Shown here one piece after another: positions 36,084 through 44,378 of a stretch of 64,000 nucleotides of DNA. Both the position numbers and the translations under genes were made by a program. The notes below the pieces were generated by a model. It was not told the origin of the DNA. It ran no database searches and worked only from the letters and a program-made list of their open reading frames with translations. The stretch is from contig NZ_JAQPPK010000010.1 in the NCBI RefSeq assembly GCF_029952445.1, positions 1 through 64,000 on the forward strand, given 5' to 3'. This DNA comes from Paenarthrobacter nitroguajacolicus. GTDB taxonomy: Bacteria; Actinomycetota; Actinomycetes; Actinomycetales; Micrococcaceae. Numbering within the stretch: position 1 is the first letter of the stretch; each line of letters starts with the position of its first letter.

Positions 36084-37213
36084 TCATCCTGATACCGGCC
36101 TACGAGCCGGACCACCAGCTCATCAAGCTCATCCGGAACCTGCACGAAGCCGACCCCTGGCTCACCATCGTGGTGGTGGATGACGGTTCCGGCCCGGCCT
36201 ATAAGGAAACGTTCGACGCCGCCGCACGGCTTGGGTGCCATGTGCTCGGTTACCCAGTGAACGGCGGGAAGGGCCACGCACTCAAGGCCGGATTCGCCTT
36301 CATCGCCGGGAACTTCCCCGGCCAGGACGTTGTCTGCGCCGACAGCGACGGGCAACACGGCGTGGCGGACATCCTGGCCGTTGCCGACCGGGTCCGGCAC
36401 GTTACGGCTGCCACGGTCCTGGGCTCGCGGAACTTCACCGGGAACGTGCCGGCCCGCAGCAGGTTCGGGAACACGGTGACGCGTGGGCTTTTCCGGCTCG
36501 CAACCGGCCAACGCATCACCGACACGCAGACAGGCTTGCGGGGCTACAAGGCGGACATGGTCCCCTGGCTCCTGGGGGTCCGCGGCGAGCGCTACGAATA
36601 CGAACTCAACCTGTTGCTCGAAGCCAAGCAGGCAGGCTACGGCATTGTCAGTGTCGGGATTGCCACCGTCTACCTCAACGACAACGCAGGCTCCCACTTC
36701 CGTCCCGTGGCCGACTCACTCAGGATCTATGCACCGCTGCTGAAGTTCCTTGCCTCGTCCCTGTCCGCCTTCGTTGTGGACATGGTGATGTTCCTGGTGC
36801 TCCTTGGCGTCACCGATTCCTTGCTGGTTGCAGTGCTGGGGGCCCGGCTTGTCAGCGCCACGGTGAACTTCCTGGTCAACCGGAGGCTCGTCTTCGAGCA
36901 CGGCAAGGACCGACCCCTTCGTTCTGCCGCCACGGGGTACGTGGCTTTGGTGCTGGTGTTGCTCCTGGCCAATTACGCCTCGATTTGGGCATTGACCTCT
37001 GCTGCTGTGCCGGACCTGCCGGCAAAGATCCTCACGGAGGCAGGGTTGCTTGGCGTCAGCTACGCCGTGCAGCACCGTTTCCTGTTTACCCGCAAGGGCC
37101 GGGCCGAGCACCGGGAAACGCATACCCCAGCCTTGGTCCCGGCACAGTTCCAGCACAGCCAGACCCTGAAAAGTGGACATCAATTCCCCCAGAGATTCCG
37201 GAGTAACCGATGA
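36080..37213 (+). CDS. GT2 glycosyltransferase fused to GtrA-like membrane domain
   Basis: 377 residues. The GT2 domain (1-220) shows IILIPAYEPDHQLIKLI, VVVDDGSGPAYKE, DSDGQHGVADI and QTGLRGYKADMV (dolichyl-phosphate-mannose synthase-like). The C-terminal 130 residues have four helices of the GtrA family (FLASSLSAFVVDMVMFLVLL, VNFLVNRRLVF), which flip polyprenyl-phosphate sugars. So it likely makes and presents a polyprenyl-phosphate monosaccharide for an extracytoplasmic glycan. Coupled at both ends by ATGA overlaps. Confidence 0.88.
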   Translation: MIILIPAYEPDHQLIKLIRNLHEADPWLTIVVVDDGSGPAYKETFDAAARLGCHVLGYPVNGGKGHALKAGFAFIAGNFPGQDVVCADSDGQHGVADILAVADRVRHVTAATVLGSRNFTGNVPARSRFGNTVTRGLFRLATGQRITDTQTGLRGYKADMVPWLLGVRGERYEYELNLLLEAKQAGYGIVSVGIATVYLNDNAGSHFRPVADSLRIYAPLLKFLASSLSAFVVDMVMFLVLLGVTDSLLVAVLGARLVSATVNFLVNRRLVFEHGKDRPLRSAATGYVALVLVLLLANYASIWALTSAAVPDLPAKILTEAGLLGVSYAVQHRFLFTRKGRAEHRETHTPALVPAQFQHSQTLKSGHQFPQRFRSNR

Positions 37214-37887
37214 ACACCATCATCCTCATAGCGGCAGACCTCGCTGCCATTTCCATCCTCACCTTGGCCCTCTACCTACGCCGCCACAGGCGCCGCGACC
37301 TGGTGGTTTCCTACCTCGGCATGAACGTGGGAGTCCTGGCAGTGGCCACGGCCCTGTCCGGATCAGCTGCCGGCGTCGGACTGGGCCTGGGCCTGTTCGG
37401 TGTCCTCTCGATCATCCGGCTCCGGTCCACCGAACTTGCCCAGCATGAGGTGGCCTACTACTTCTCGGCGTTGGCACTTGGCCTGATCTCCGGTATCGGT
37501 GTTGAGCCCCTATGGCTGACGCTCTCGCTCATGGCACTGGTCCTGCTGGTCATGTTCGTAGGAGACAACCCCAAAGTCCTCCCGGCCTACCGCCACCAGA
37601 GCGTGGTGCTGGACCGGGCCATCAACGACGAGCCCGAGCTCTACGCCCGGCTCGAGGAAGTCCTCAACGGCACCGTCCACTCGGCCACCATCCAGGAGTT
37701 GGACCTGGTCAACGACAAGACGATCGTGGACGTCCGCTATGCGGTTCGACCCCGCCAGGCCAACCGCCCACAGCCCGCCTTCAACCAGCCGGCAGGGGCA
37801 CTGACACCGGCGCCACAGGAACTACCCGAAACGCCCGTTCCGGTTCACCCGGGCCCGTCCGTGCCCACGTCAGCGGGTGTCGCATGA
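37210..37887 (+). CDS. DUF4956 membrane protein
   Basis: 225 residues. Four membrane segments in the first 130 residues (IILIAADLAAISILTLALYL, then GVGLGLGLFGVLSIIRLRS, ISGIGVEPLWLTLSLMALVLLV) followed by a cytoplasmic ferredoxin-like domain and a Pro-rich tail. DUF4956 proteins are uncharacterised but, as far as I recall, often sit beside VTC-type polyphosphate polymerases, as here. ATGA overlaps on both sides indicate obligate co-translation. Confidence 0.82.
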   Translation: MNTIILIAADLAAISILTLALYLRRHRRRDLVVSYLGMNVGVLAVATALSGSAAGVGLGLGLFGVLSIIRLRSTELAQHEVAYYFSALALGLISGIGVEPLWLTLSLMALVLLVMFVGDNPKVLPAYRHQSVVLDRAINDEPELYARLEEVLNGTVHSATIQELDLVNDKTIVDVRYAVRPRQANRPQPAFNQPAGALTPAPQELPETPVPVHPGPSVPTSAGVA

Positions 37888-38687
37888 GCCACGCCGAAGC
37901 CCCACCGATCATTCCGCAGCTGGGCAGGCTTCCCGCCGTCGGGCTCGAAGAGCTCACCACAGAAGCCGCGCTGCTGACCCGGGTGGACCGTAAGTACCTG
38001 GTTCCCTCGGCCACTGCCCGGAGGATCCTCTCCACTTTCAACGCCGAGGCCCGCGTCCTGGAGATGGATGGCGCCCGGACCTTCGCCTACGACTCGGTGT
38101 ACTTCGATACCCCTGCGCTGGACAGTTACATGCTGGCGGCCCACGGGCGTCGCCGGCGGTTCAAGATCCGCACACGGACCTACGTGGACAGCGCCGTCAG
38201 CTTCCTGGAGGTCAAAACCGAAGGCGCCCGCGAAGCCACCGTCAAGGAACGCATCCCGTACGAACCCTGCGACCGGGACCGGCTCACCGAGGAGGGCCTG
38301 GCCTACGTCCGCGAAACGCTGTTGGCCGCGCTCGGCGACGTTGTTTTCGGTCCGTTGGAACCCGTCCTCTCCACCCGTTACGACCGCACCACCTTGTATC
38401 TTCCAGAGTCCGGAAGCCGGGCCACCATCGATTCCGAGGTCACCTGGCAACGGCCCGACGGCCAACCCTGGATCCTGGACAACGCCGTGGTGGTGGAGAC
38501 GAAATCCGGTTCCGCTCCCGGCCCCTTGGACAGGCATCTCTGGGCTCACGGCGTGAGGCCATGCCGTATCTCCAAGTTCGCCACCGGTATGGCGGCCCTC
38601 CACCCGGAGCTGCCGGCCAACCGCTGGAACCAAACCCTCCGGCGCAGGATGCCACTGCGCCCCATCAGCCAACTCCCCCAAAGCTAA
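37884..38687 (+). CDS. VTC-domain polyphosphate polymerase
   Basis: 267 residues of the VTC/CYTH triphosphate tunnel family. Tunnel residues are recognisable: LLTRVDRKYLV, RRRFKIRTRTYVDS, SFLEVKTEGAREATVKERIPY, LSTRYDRTTLYL and AVVVETKSGSAPG, i.e. the expected set of inward-facing Lys, Arg and Glu. By analogy with yeast Vtc4 it should build polyphosphate from ATP at the inner membrane face, possibly exporting it through the coupled DUF4956 protein. No SPX domain is present. Confidence 0.85.
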   Translation: MSHAEAPPIIPQLGRLPAVGLEELTTEAALLTRVDRKYLVPSATARRILSTFNAEARVLEMDGARTFAYDSVYFDTPALDSYMLAAHGRRRRFKIRTRTYVDSAVSFLEVKTEGAREATVKERIPYEPCDRDRLTEEGLAYVRETLLAALGDVVFGPLEPVLSTRYDRTTLYLPESGSRATIDSEVTWQRPDGQPWILDNAVVVETKSGSAPGPLDRHLWAHGVRPCRISKFATGMAALHPELPANRWNQTLRRRMPLRPISQLPQS

Positions 38688-38696
38688 GGAAATCCC

Positions 38697-40265
38697 ATGC
38701 GCTCCTTCCGAACCTACCTGTCCGTTGCCGCCGTCGCCCTGGCTGTTTCCCTGGCCGGCTGCTCCTCCGCAACCACCGCTTCCACCACCACCGGCTCCAC
38801 CAGTACAAGCGCCACCCAGCAAACCGTCACCGCGGCCACCATCGAGGAAGACACCCACTACGACAGCGACGACCTCACCTGGGATGCCGCTTCTGAAGTG
38901 GCAATCAGCCTGGCCGACGGCGGCAGCAAAGTGACGTCGTCGTCCTCCACGGGCGTGGCGGTAGATGGCAACACGGTGACCATCAGTGCCGCCGGAACGT
39001 ACCGCCTCAGCGGTTCCCTGACCGACGGCAAGATCGTTGTGGCGGCCGGAGACTCGGACACCGTCCGGATCATCCTGGACGGCGTCGAACTGGGCAATTC
39101 AAGTGGCTCGCCGTTCGTGGTGAACAGCGCCGACGAAGCGATCGTGTACCTGGAGGATGGCAGCAGCAACACCTTGTCGGACGCCTCCAGCTACGCCGAC
39201 CAAGGCGACGACGCACCCAACGCTGCCCTGTACTCAATGGCGGACCTGACCATTGCCGGGCCGGGCTCCCTGAGCGTCAACGGCAAGTACAACGACGGCA
39301 TCGTGTCCAAAGATGGGCTGGTACTGGCCTCCGGGAAGGTCACTGTGGATGCCAAGGATGACGGCATCCGTGGCAAGGACTACACCGTGCTCCTGGACGG
39401 CGCCTACCAGGTGACGGCCGGCGGAGACGCAGTGAAGGCGGACAACGAAACCGACGAGGGCCGCGGCTGGCTGCTGGTCAGCGGAGGTGCCCTCACGGTC
39501 AATGCAGGCGACGACGGCGTGAAGGCGTTCAACACCCTCACCGTGACGGGTGGAACCGTGAACGTGGCCAAATCCGAAGAAGGCCTGGAAGCGCAACACA
39601 TCGCCATCTCGGGTGGGGACGTCACCGTCACATCGAACGACGACGGCGTGAACGCCTCGGGCGGGGCCTCCTCCAGCGCTTCCGGCGCTGGTGGCGGCGG
39701 GATGGGTGGCGGCATGGGTGGCGGTGAGACCGTGGGCGACTACACCGTGGACATCTCCGGCGGCACATTGACCATCAATTCCGAAGGCGACGGCCTGGAC
39801 TCCAACGGCACCGCCGCTATTTCCGGTGGCACAGTGGTGGTCAATGGTCCAACGAACGATGGCAACGGTGCCCTGGACGTCAACGGTGAGCTGGCTGTCT
39901 CGGGTGGCACCATCGCAGCGGCAGGCAGTGCCGGTATGGCTGTCACCCCGGGGACCACGTCCACGCAGTCGGGGCTCCAGCTGACCTTTGACACCTCGGT
40001 CGCGGCGGGGACACCCGTGCACATCGTGGACTCCTCCGGTAAGGAGGTGGCAACGTTCGTGACCACCAAGTCCATTGCCTCGCTGGTGTTCTCCTCCTCC
40101 GCCATCACCGCGGGCCAGAACTACACCATCTACACAGGTGGCACCGCGGAAGCCAAGGCCGGCCTCACTACGGGATCCATCGACGGCGCCGAGCAACAGG
40201 GCTCTGTAACGGCGGGCCAGTACACCCAGGCACAGGGCCCGGGAGGGGGTGGGGGCCGCCGCTAA
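38697..40265 (+). CDS. Beta-solenoid carbohydrate-binding lipoprotein (DUF4353 type)
   Basis: 522 residues. Lipoprotein signal VAAVALAVSLAGC, then a Thr/Ser stretch, then a right-handed solenoid built from repeats such as ADLTIAGPGSLSVNG, GKVTVDAKDDGIRGKD, GALTVNAGDDGVKAFN, GDVTVTSNDDGVNASGG and GTLTINSEGDGLDSNG. Asp-Gly (DDG) turns recur and suggest Ca2+ or sugar binding. A Gly/Met-rich loop (GGGGMGGGMGGG) interrupts the solenoid. It is the last gene of the operon and is exported, probably binding or cross-linking the operon's product at the cell surface. Confidence 0.82.
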   Translation: MRSFRTYLSVAAVALAVSLAGCSSATTASTTTGSTSTSATQQTVTAATIEEDTHYDSDDLTWDAASEVAISLADGGSKVTSSSSTGVAVDGNTVTISAAGTYRLSGSLTDGKIVVAAGDSDTVRIILDGVELGNSSGSPFVVNSADEAIVYLEDGSSNTLSDASSYADQGDDAPNAALYSMADLTIAGPGSLSVNGKYNDGIVSKDGLVLASGKVTVDAKDDGIRGKDYTVLLDGAYQVTAGGDAVKADNETDEGRGWLLVSGGALTVNAGDDGVKAFNTLTVTGGTVNVAKSEEGLEAQHIAISGGDVTVTSNDDGVNASGGASSSASGAGGGGMGGGMGGGETVGDYTVDISGGTLTINSEGDGLDSNGTAAISGGTVVVNGPTNDGNGALDVNGELAVSGGTIAAAGSAGMAVTPGTTSTQSGLQLTFDTSVAAGTPVHIVDSSGKEVATFVTTKSIASLVFSSSAITAGQNYTIYTGGTAEAKAGLTTGSIDGAEQQGSVTAGQYTQAQGPGGGGGRR

Positions 40266-40434
40266 AGCCTCAACGAGTTGCCCGGACCCTTCCCCCGCAA
40301 ACTTGATGCGAACTTGAGCCAAACGAAAAGGTTCCTTGATATAGCGGCGCCACGCTGGAATCAAGCGGAAGACCAATACACAGGCTTTCCGACAACGAAT
40401 TTCCGGTATGGAACACAACGATGTGGGGGAAGAA

Positions 40435-40908
40435 ATGGAACAGTCAGCAGCAGTCGACGACGTGGTGGCCGTCAAGGGCATCATCCAGGACCAGAACCCG
40501 GTGGACTTCTACGCACTGGGTGTCGCAGGATGCATCGACCGCCTGGCCGCACCCCTTCGTCGGGCCGGCGTCACCGTCCATTGGCACACTCCCCACCACG
40601 GCATCGAGATCTCATCCTCCGCGGCAGGCCTCCTGTACCACGTGGCCCAGGAAGCATTCAGCAACACTTTGAACTACGCGAACGCCGGCGAACTCACCAT
40701 CCGTCTCAACGCCGTCTACCACGGCATCCAGCTCACCATCACGGATGATGGCACCGGTTTCGAGATCCACGCAGCACCCAGCGGCCGCAGGCACGGCTTC
40801 GGACTGCTGCTGATGTCCATCGCAGTTCACGACGCCGGTGGCACAGTGGACATCGACTCCGCCGTTGGGCGGGGCACCAGCGTGCGGGTGACACTGCCGC
40901 TGGATTGA
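40435..40908 (+). CDS. Stand-alone HATPase domain protein
   Basis: 157 residues containing almost only the ATP-binding domain of NarL-type histidine kinases: N box YHVAQEAFSNTLNYANAG, G1 TDDGTGFEI, G2 RRHGFGLLLM, and the final GRGTSVRVTLPL. There is no dimerisation/histidine domain, sensor or membrane helix. It could be an anti-sigma-type kinase or a phosphotransfer partner, but no STAS protein, sigma factor or response regulator is adjacent. The start at 40435 has GGGGGA just upstream (spacing short); an ATG at 40408 lacks a ribosome site. Confidence 0.7.
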   Translation: MEQSAAVDDVVAVKGIIQDQNPVDFYALGVAGCIDRLAAPLRRAGVTVHWHTPHHGIEISSSAAGLLYHVAQEAFSNTLNYANAGELTIRLNAVYHGIQLTITDDGTGFEIHAAPSGRRHGFGLLLMSIAVHDAGGTVDIDSAVGRGTSVRVTLPLD

Positions 40909-41015
40909 GTCCGATTTGGGACCTTTATCCGGTGCCCCACCCATGGAACAACCGACGTTCCGGACGTATTCTGTAGCTACTTTTCAGCCTGGCATCCCTA
41001 CGGATTGGCACGAAA

Positions 41016-43196
41016 ATGGCGCGGAACAACAGAGGCTCACTCGGTCTGGGCAAGGTCCTTTTGAGGGTCTTCGGGTTCTTCTTCGTGAGCCTGCTCTGCG
41101 GAGTGTTGATCTCCGGCTTCGTAGTCCCGGTGGTTGCCTTCACCAGCACCACGGTAGGTGGGTCCATAGGCTTCTACGAGAGCCTGCCCAGCCAGCTCGA
41201 CGTCGAGTCTCCCTCGCTTTCGAGCAAAGTGGTCACCGCCGACGGCCAACTCATCGCCACGTTTTACGCGGAGAACAGGGTCAAGGTCCCCCTTGAGAGC
41301 ATGTCGCCGTTCATCCGCGAAGCTATTGTGGCGATCGAAGACAGCCGTTTCTATGAGCATGCCGGGGTGGATGCCCACGGCATAATGCGGGCGCTGACCT
41401 CCAACCTGACCAAAGGAACCAAGCAGGGAGCGTCCACGTTGACGCAGCAGTACGTGACCAATGTCCTCAACGAATCGCGCCTTTCACAGGGCCGCCCGGA
41501 GGATGTGGTGCTCAGCGGCGAGAAGACGCTGGGAGACAAGCTGCGCGAGATCAAGCTTGCGCTGGAGCTGGAGAAACGCTTCAGCAAAGACCAGATTCTT
41601 GAGGGTTACCTGAACATCGTGTTCTTCAACAGGAACGCCTATGGAATCGAAGCCGCATCGCGGTACTTCTTCAGCACCTCCGCCGCGGACCTGACCCTGC
41701 CCCAGGCAGCGATGTTGGCTGGCTTGGTCAACGGACCCAGCATCTACGACCCCACCGTGGACCCTGCTGCGGCGCTGGCCAGGCGGAACCTGGTACTGGA
41801 CCGGATGCTGGAACAGGGAAAGATCACCGCCGTGGACCACGGCGTGGCCGTGGCGACCCCCGTGGAGCTGAAGGTCACCCCGTCCCTTCAAGGGTGTGCC
41901 GGTGCTCCGATCGCCACCTACTTCTGTGATTACGTATCGCACCTTATCCTCAACAACGAGTCTTACGGCCCCAGCGTGGAGGAACGTGAGCGGCTCCTCT
42001 ACCGCGGCGGCCTCACCATCACCACCACCCTGGACAGCAGGCTCCAGGCGGTCGCGCAGCAACAAGTGGATGCATCCGCCGGCGACAACCCGGACAAATG
42101 GGGCGCCGCCATGACCACTGTGCAGCCCGGCACCGGCAAGATCCTCGCGATGGCCCAAAACACCGTCTTCGTGCCGCAGGACGGGAAGTTCGATACCCAG
42201 TTGAACTTCAACGTGGATGCCAAGGACGAGAACGGCTACGATCTCAACGGCGCCGGAGGTTTCCAACCAGGATCCACCATGAAGCCCTTCATTTATGCGG
42301 AGTGGCTCAACGAAGGCAAGAATCCCACAGCCGTAGTGGATGCCTCGCGCAGGGTGTACCCCGTGGGCTTCCCATGGCGTTCGAGTTGCGGCAAGGTGCT
42401 GGGCGGCTACAGCACGGCACAGAAGGCCCAGAACCTTGGCGCCGACGACGACCTCCAGAACAACGACGCCGGCTACTACCGCCCCATGCCCATCAATTAC
42501 GGTCTCTACAACTCCATCAACACCGCGACGTTCGCCACGGCAGCGCAGCTGGACTTCTGCGGAATCCAAAAGATGGTGGACACGGTGGGCATGCACAGCG
42601 GCTTGGACAATGCACCGATCAACATGCACCAGATCGGCAATCTCCTGGGCTCCATCGGCGTCGCACCTCTTGTTTTGGCCAGCGCCTACGCCACCTTCGC
42701 CAACGACGGCACGTACTGCAAACCGATCGCGATCACGGAAATCAGCGACGCCCAGGGCCGTGAATACGAAGCCCAGAAACCGGAATGCCGCGACGCCGTC
42801 AAGCCTGCCGTGGCCAGGGGCGTCAACTCAGTGCTGCAGGATGTGCTCAAGCTCGGTTCCGGCGTCTACATCGAACCGAAAGTCCAAAGCAGGGTCCCGG
42901 TAGCCGCCAAGACGGGCACGTCCAACAACAACGGAGCCACGTGGGTGGCCGGCTTCACCACGACGCTCGCTACGGCGTCGTTCTTTGGGGACACGACGGC
43001 GGGACAACAGCGGGCGGGCCAGAACGTCACCATTAATGGCAAGTTCTACAAGTCCTTGGACGGTTACATGATCGCCGGCCCGCAATGGGCGAACTACATG
43101 ATGGAAGCCACCGCACTCTACCCCAGCGGGCCCTTCCCCGCACCGGCTCCCCCACCCGCGCCAGCGCCGAGCACCAGCCCGGCAACCCCACGGTAG
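41016..43196 (+). CDS. Class A penicillin-binding protein (transglycosylase/transpeptidase)
   Basis: 726 residues. One N-terminal helix (residues about 17-45). The GT51 domain shows AIEDSRFYEHAGVD (catalytic Glu), QGASTLTQQYVTN and EKRFSKDQILEGYLN; the transpeptidase has GSTMKPF (SxxK), YNSIN (SxN) and AKTGTSNNNG (KTG). The C-terminus is Pro/Ala-rich. It polymerises and cross-links peptidoglycan outside the membrane. It is followed by a four-copy palindromic repeat array. Confidence 0.92.
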   Translation: MARNNRGSLGLGKVLLRVFGFFFVSLLCGVLISGFVVPVVAFTSTTVGGSIGFYESLPSQLDVESPSLSSKVVTADGQLIATFYAENRVKVPLESMSPFIREAIVAIEDSRFYEHAGVDAHGIMRALTSNLTKGTKQGASTLTQQYVTNVLNESRLSQGRPEDVVLSGEKTLGDKLREIKLALELEKRFSKDQILEGYLNIVFFNRNAYGIEAASRYFFSTSAADLTLPQAAMLAGLVNGPSIYDPTVDPAAALARRNLVLDRMLEQGKITAVDHGVAVATPVELKVTPSLQGCAGAPIATYFCDYVSHLILNNESYGPSVEERERLLYRGGLTITTTLDSRLQAVAQQQVDASAGDNPDKWGAAMTTVQPGTGKILAMAQNTVFVPQDGKFDTQLNFNVDAKDENGYDLNGAGGFQPGSTMKPFIYAEWLNEGKNPTAVVDASRRVYPVGFPWRSSCGKVLGGYSTAQKAQNLGADDDLQNNDAGYYRPMPINYGLYNSINTATFATAAQLDFCGIQKMVDTVGMHSGLDNAPINMHQIGNLLGSIGVAPLVLASAYATFANDGTYCKPIAITEISDAQGREYEAQKPECRDAVKPAVARGVNSVLQDVLKLGSGVYIEPKVQSRVPVAAKTGTSNNNGATWVAGFTTTLATASFFGDTTAGQQRAGQNVTINGKFYKSLDGYMIAGPQWANYMMEATALYPSGPFPAPAPPPAPAPSTSPATPR

Positions 43197-43220
43197 GCCG
43201 GGCCGCCGTCGTTCGTCCAC

Positions 43221-43502
43221 GTTGCGAGGCCCGGTCTGCGCGGCAATCCCCGGGTTTGGGGCGCAAAGCAGGCCCCACAACAAACCCACCCCACGTTGCG
43301 AGGCCCGATCTGCGCGGCAATCCCCGGGTTTAGGGCGCAAAGCAGGCCCCACAACAAACCCACCCCACGTTGCGAGGCCCGATCTGCGCGGCATACCCCG
43401 GGTTTAGGGCGCAAAGCAGGCCCCACAACAAACCCACCCCACGTTGCGAGGCCCGATCTGCGCGGCATACCCCGGGTTTAGGGCGCAAAGCAGGCCCCAC
43501 AA
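43221..43502. repeat. Four tandem 74-bp REP-like palindromic units
   Basis: Units begin at 43221, 43295, 43369 and 43443 (GTTGCGAGGCC...), with one to three substitutions between them; the last is cut at the stop of the next gene. In each unit a 21-base arm (for unit 2, 43294-43314) can pair imperfectly with a second arm (43335-43355) around a CCCCGGGTTTAGG loop. There are no spacers, so it is not CRISPR. It fills the gap between two convergent genes and probably terminates both. Confidence 0.88.
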
Positions 43503-44234
43503 CTAGCGTGCGTAGCGTTCCGTGAAATTCCTCAGCACACGCATGGGCTCTTTGACGGTCGCTTGCCGTGCCGTGGCGATGAGCTCGTCGGCTTCGTGGA
43601 GTGGGAAGTAGCCGGCGTCCTTATAGATTTTGATGCGCGTGACCAGCCCGTCGGCGTCGAGTTCCGGGTGGAACTGGGTGGCGTAGAGGTTGCTCTTGAT
43701 CCGGAACATGTGCACCGGGCAGGCCGCCGAACTGGCCAACAGCACTGCATTCGGGGGCAGTTGGCTGCACGCTTCCTTGTGTCCAACGAAAGCCTCGAAG
43801 GTCCGGGGGACGCCCTGAAGCAAGGGATCGTGTTCGCCGTCCGCGGTCAGCTGGATCTCCGTTGCGCCGACCGGTTCACCGTAGCGCCGGTCAATAACGG
43901 CGCCTTGGTGCACGCCCAGGGTTCCTACGCCGTAGCAGGCACCCAGGAAGGGAAAGTCTTCGGCCACGATGTGGTCCAGAAGGCTCGACAGCTCAGCCTC
44001 CACCCGGATCTGCTCGGGGCTCTTCTCCTCCACAGGATCGCTGGAGGTGTACGGGCTGCCACCGACGATCACGCCGGAGTAGTCGTGCAGCTCAAGCGGC
44101 GGCAATGGTCCGGACTCCATCCGCACACGAACCAGCTCCTCCGGCTTGAGGCCGCAGTACCGGAGGTAGGCCTGGTATTCGTCGTCGGCAGCGGCGTCTT
44201 CGGCTCGGGTGGCCAGCAGGAGGAAGGGCTTCAC
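43503..44234 (-). CDS. Class I glutamine amidotransferase (GuaA-like domain)
   Basis: 243 residues. The nucleophile is in FLGACYGVGTLG and the His-Glu pair in YATQFHPELD, so the catalytic triad is complete. The N-terminus KPFLLLATRAEDAAADDEY fits stand-alone GMP-synthase-like amidotransferases. A GTG at 44234 gives the usual family start; the frame is open to an ATG at 44312 but that extension (MFPLRECLPDLP...) has no ribosome site. The ammonia acceptor is unknown. Divergent from an MFS exporter. Confidence 0.82.
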   Translation of the reverse strand: MKPFLLLATRAEDAAADDEYQAYLRYCGLKPEELVRVRMESGPLPPLELHDYSGVIVGGSPYTSSDPVEEKSPEQIRVEAELSSLLDHIVAEDFPFLGACYGVGTLGVHQGAVIDRRYGEPVGATEIQLTADGEHDPLLQGVPRTFEAFVGHKEACSQLPPNAVLLASSAACPVHMFRIKSNLYATQFHPELDADGLVTRIKIYKDAGYFPLHEADELIATARQATVKEPMRVLRNFTERYAR

Positions 44235-44315
44235 AAGGCCAGTCTGCGCGAGGACGCCTGCACATTCCAAGTGAATGGGTAGGTCTGGCAGACACTCCCT
44301 TAGGGGGAACAAATT

Positions 44316-44345
44316 GCGTAGCGTTGGAATTGTTCACGCTAACGC
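44316..44345. promoter_or_regulatory. Inverted repeat between amidotransferase and MFS genes
   Basis: GCGTAGCGT...ACGCTAACGC with an 11-base centre. It lies 34 bases before the MFS start and about 80 before the amidotransferase start. No regulator gene is adjacent. Confidence 0.4.
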
Positions 44346-44378
44346 CCCCCAACGTGACAAATCCCAAAGGAGCCATTT

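Noticed and set aside
43221..43502. CRISPR array
   Set aside because: The 74-bp units are contiguous with no unique spacers, and no cas genes are present.
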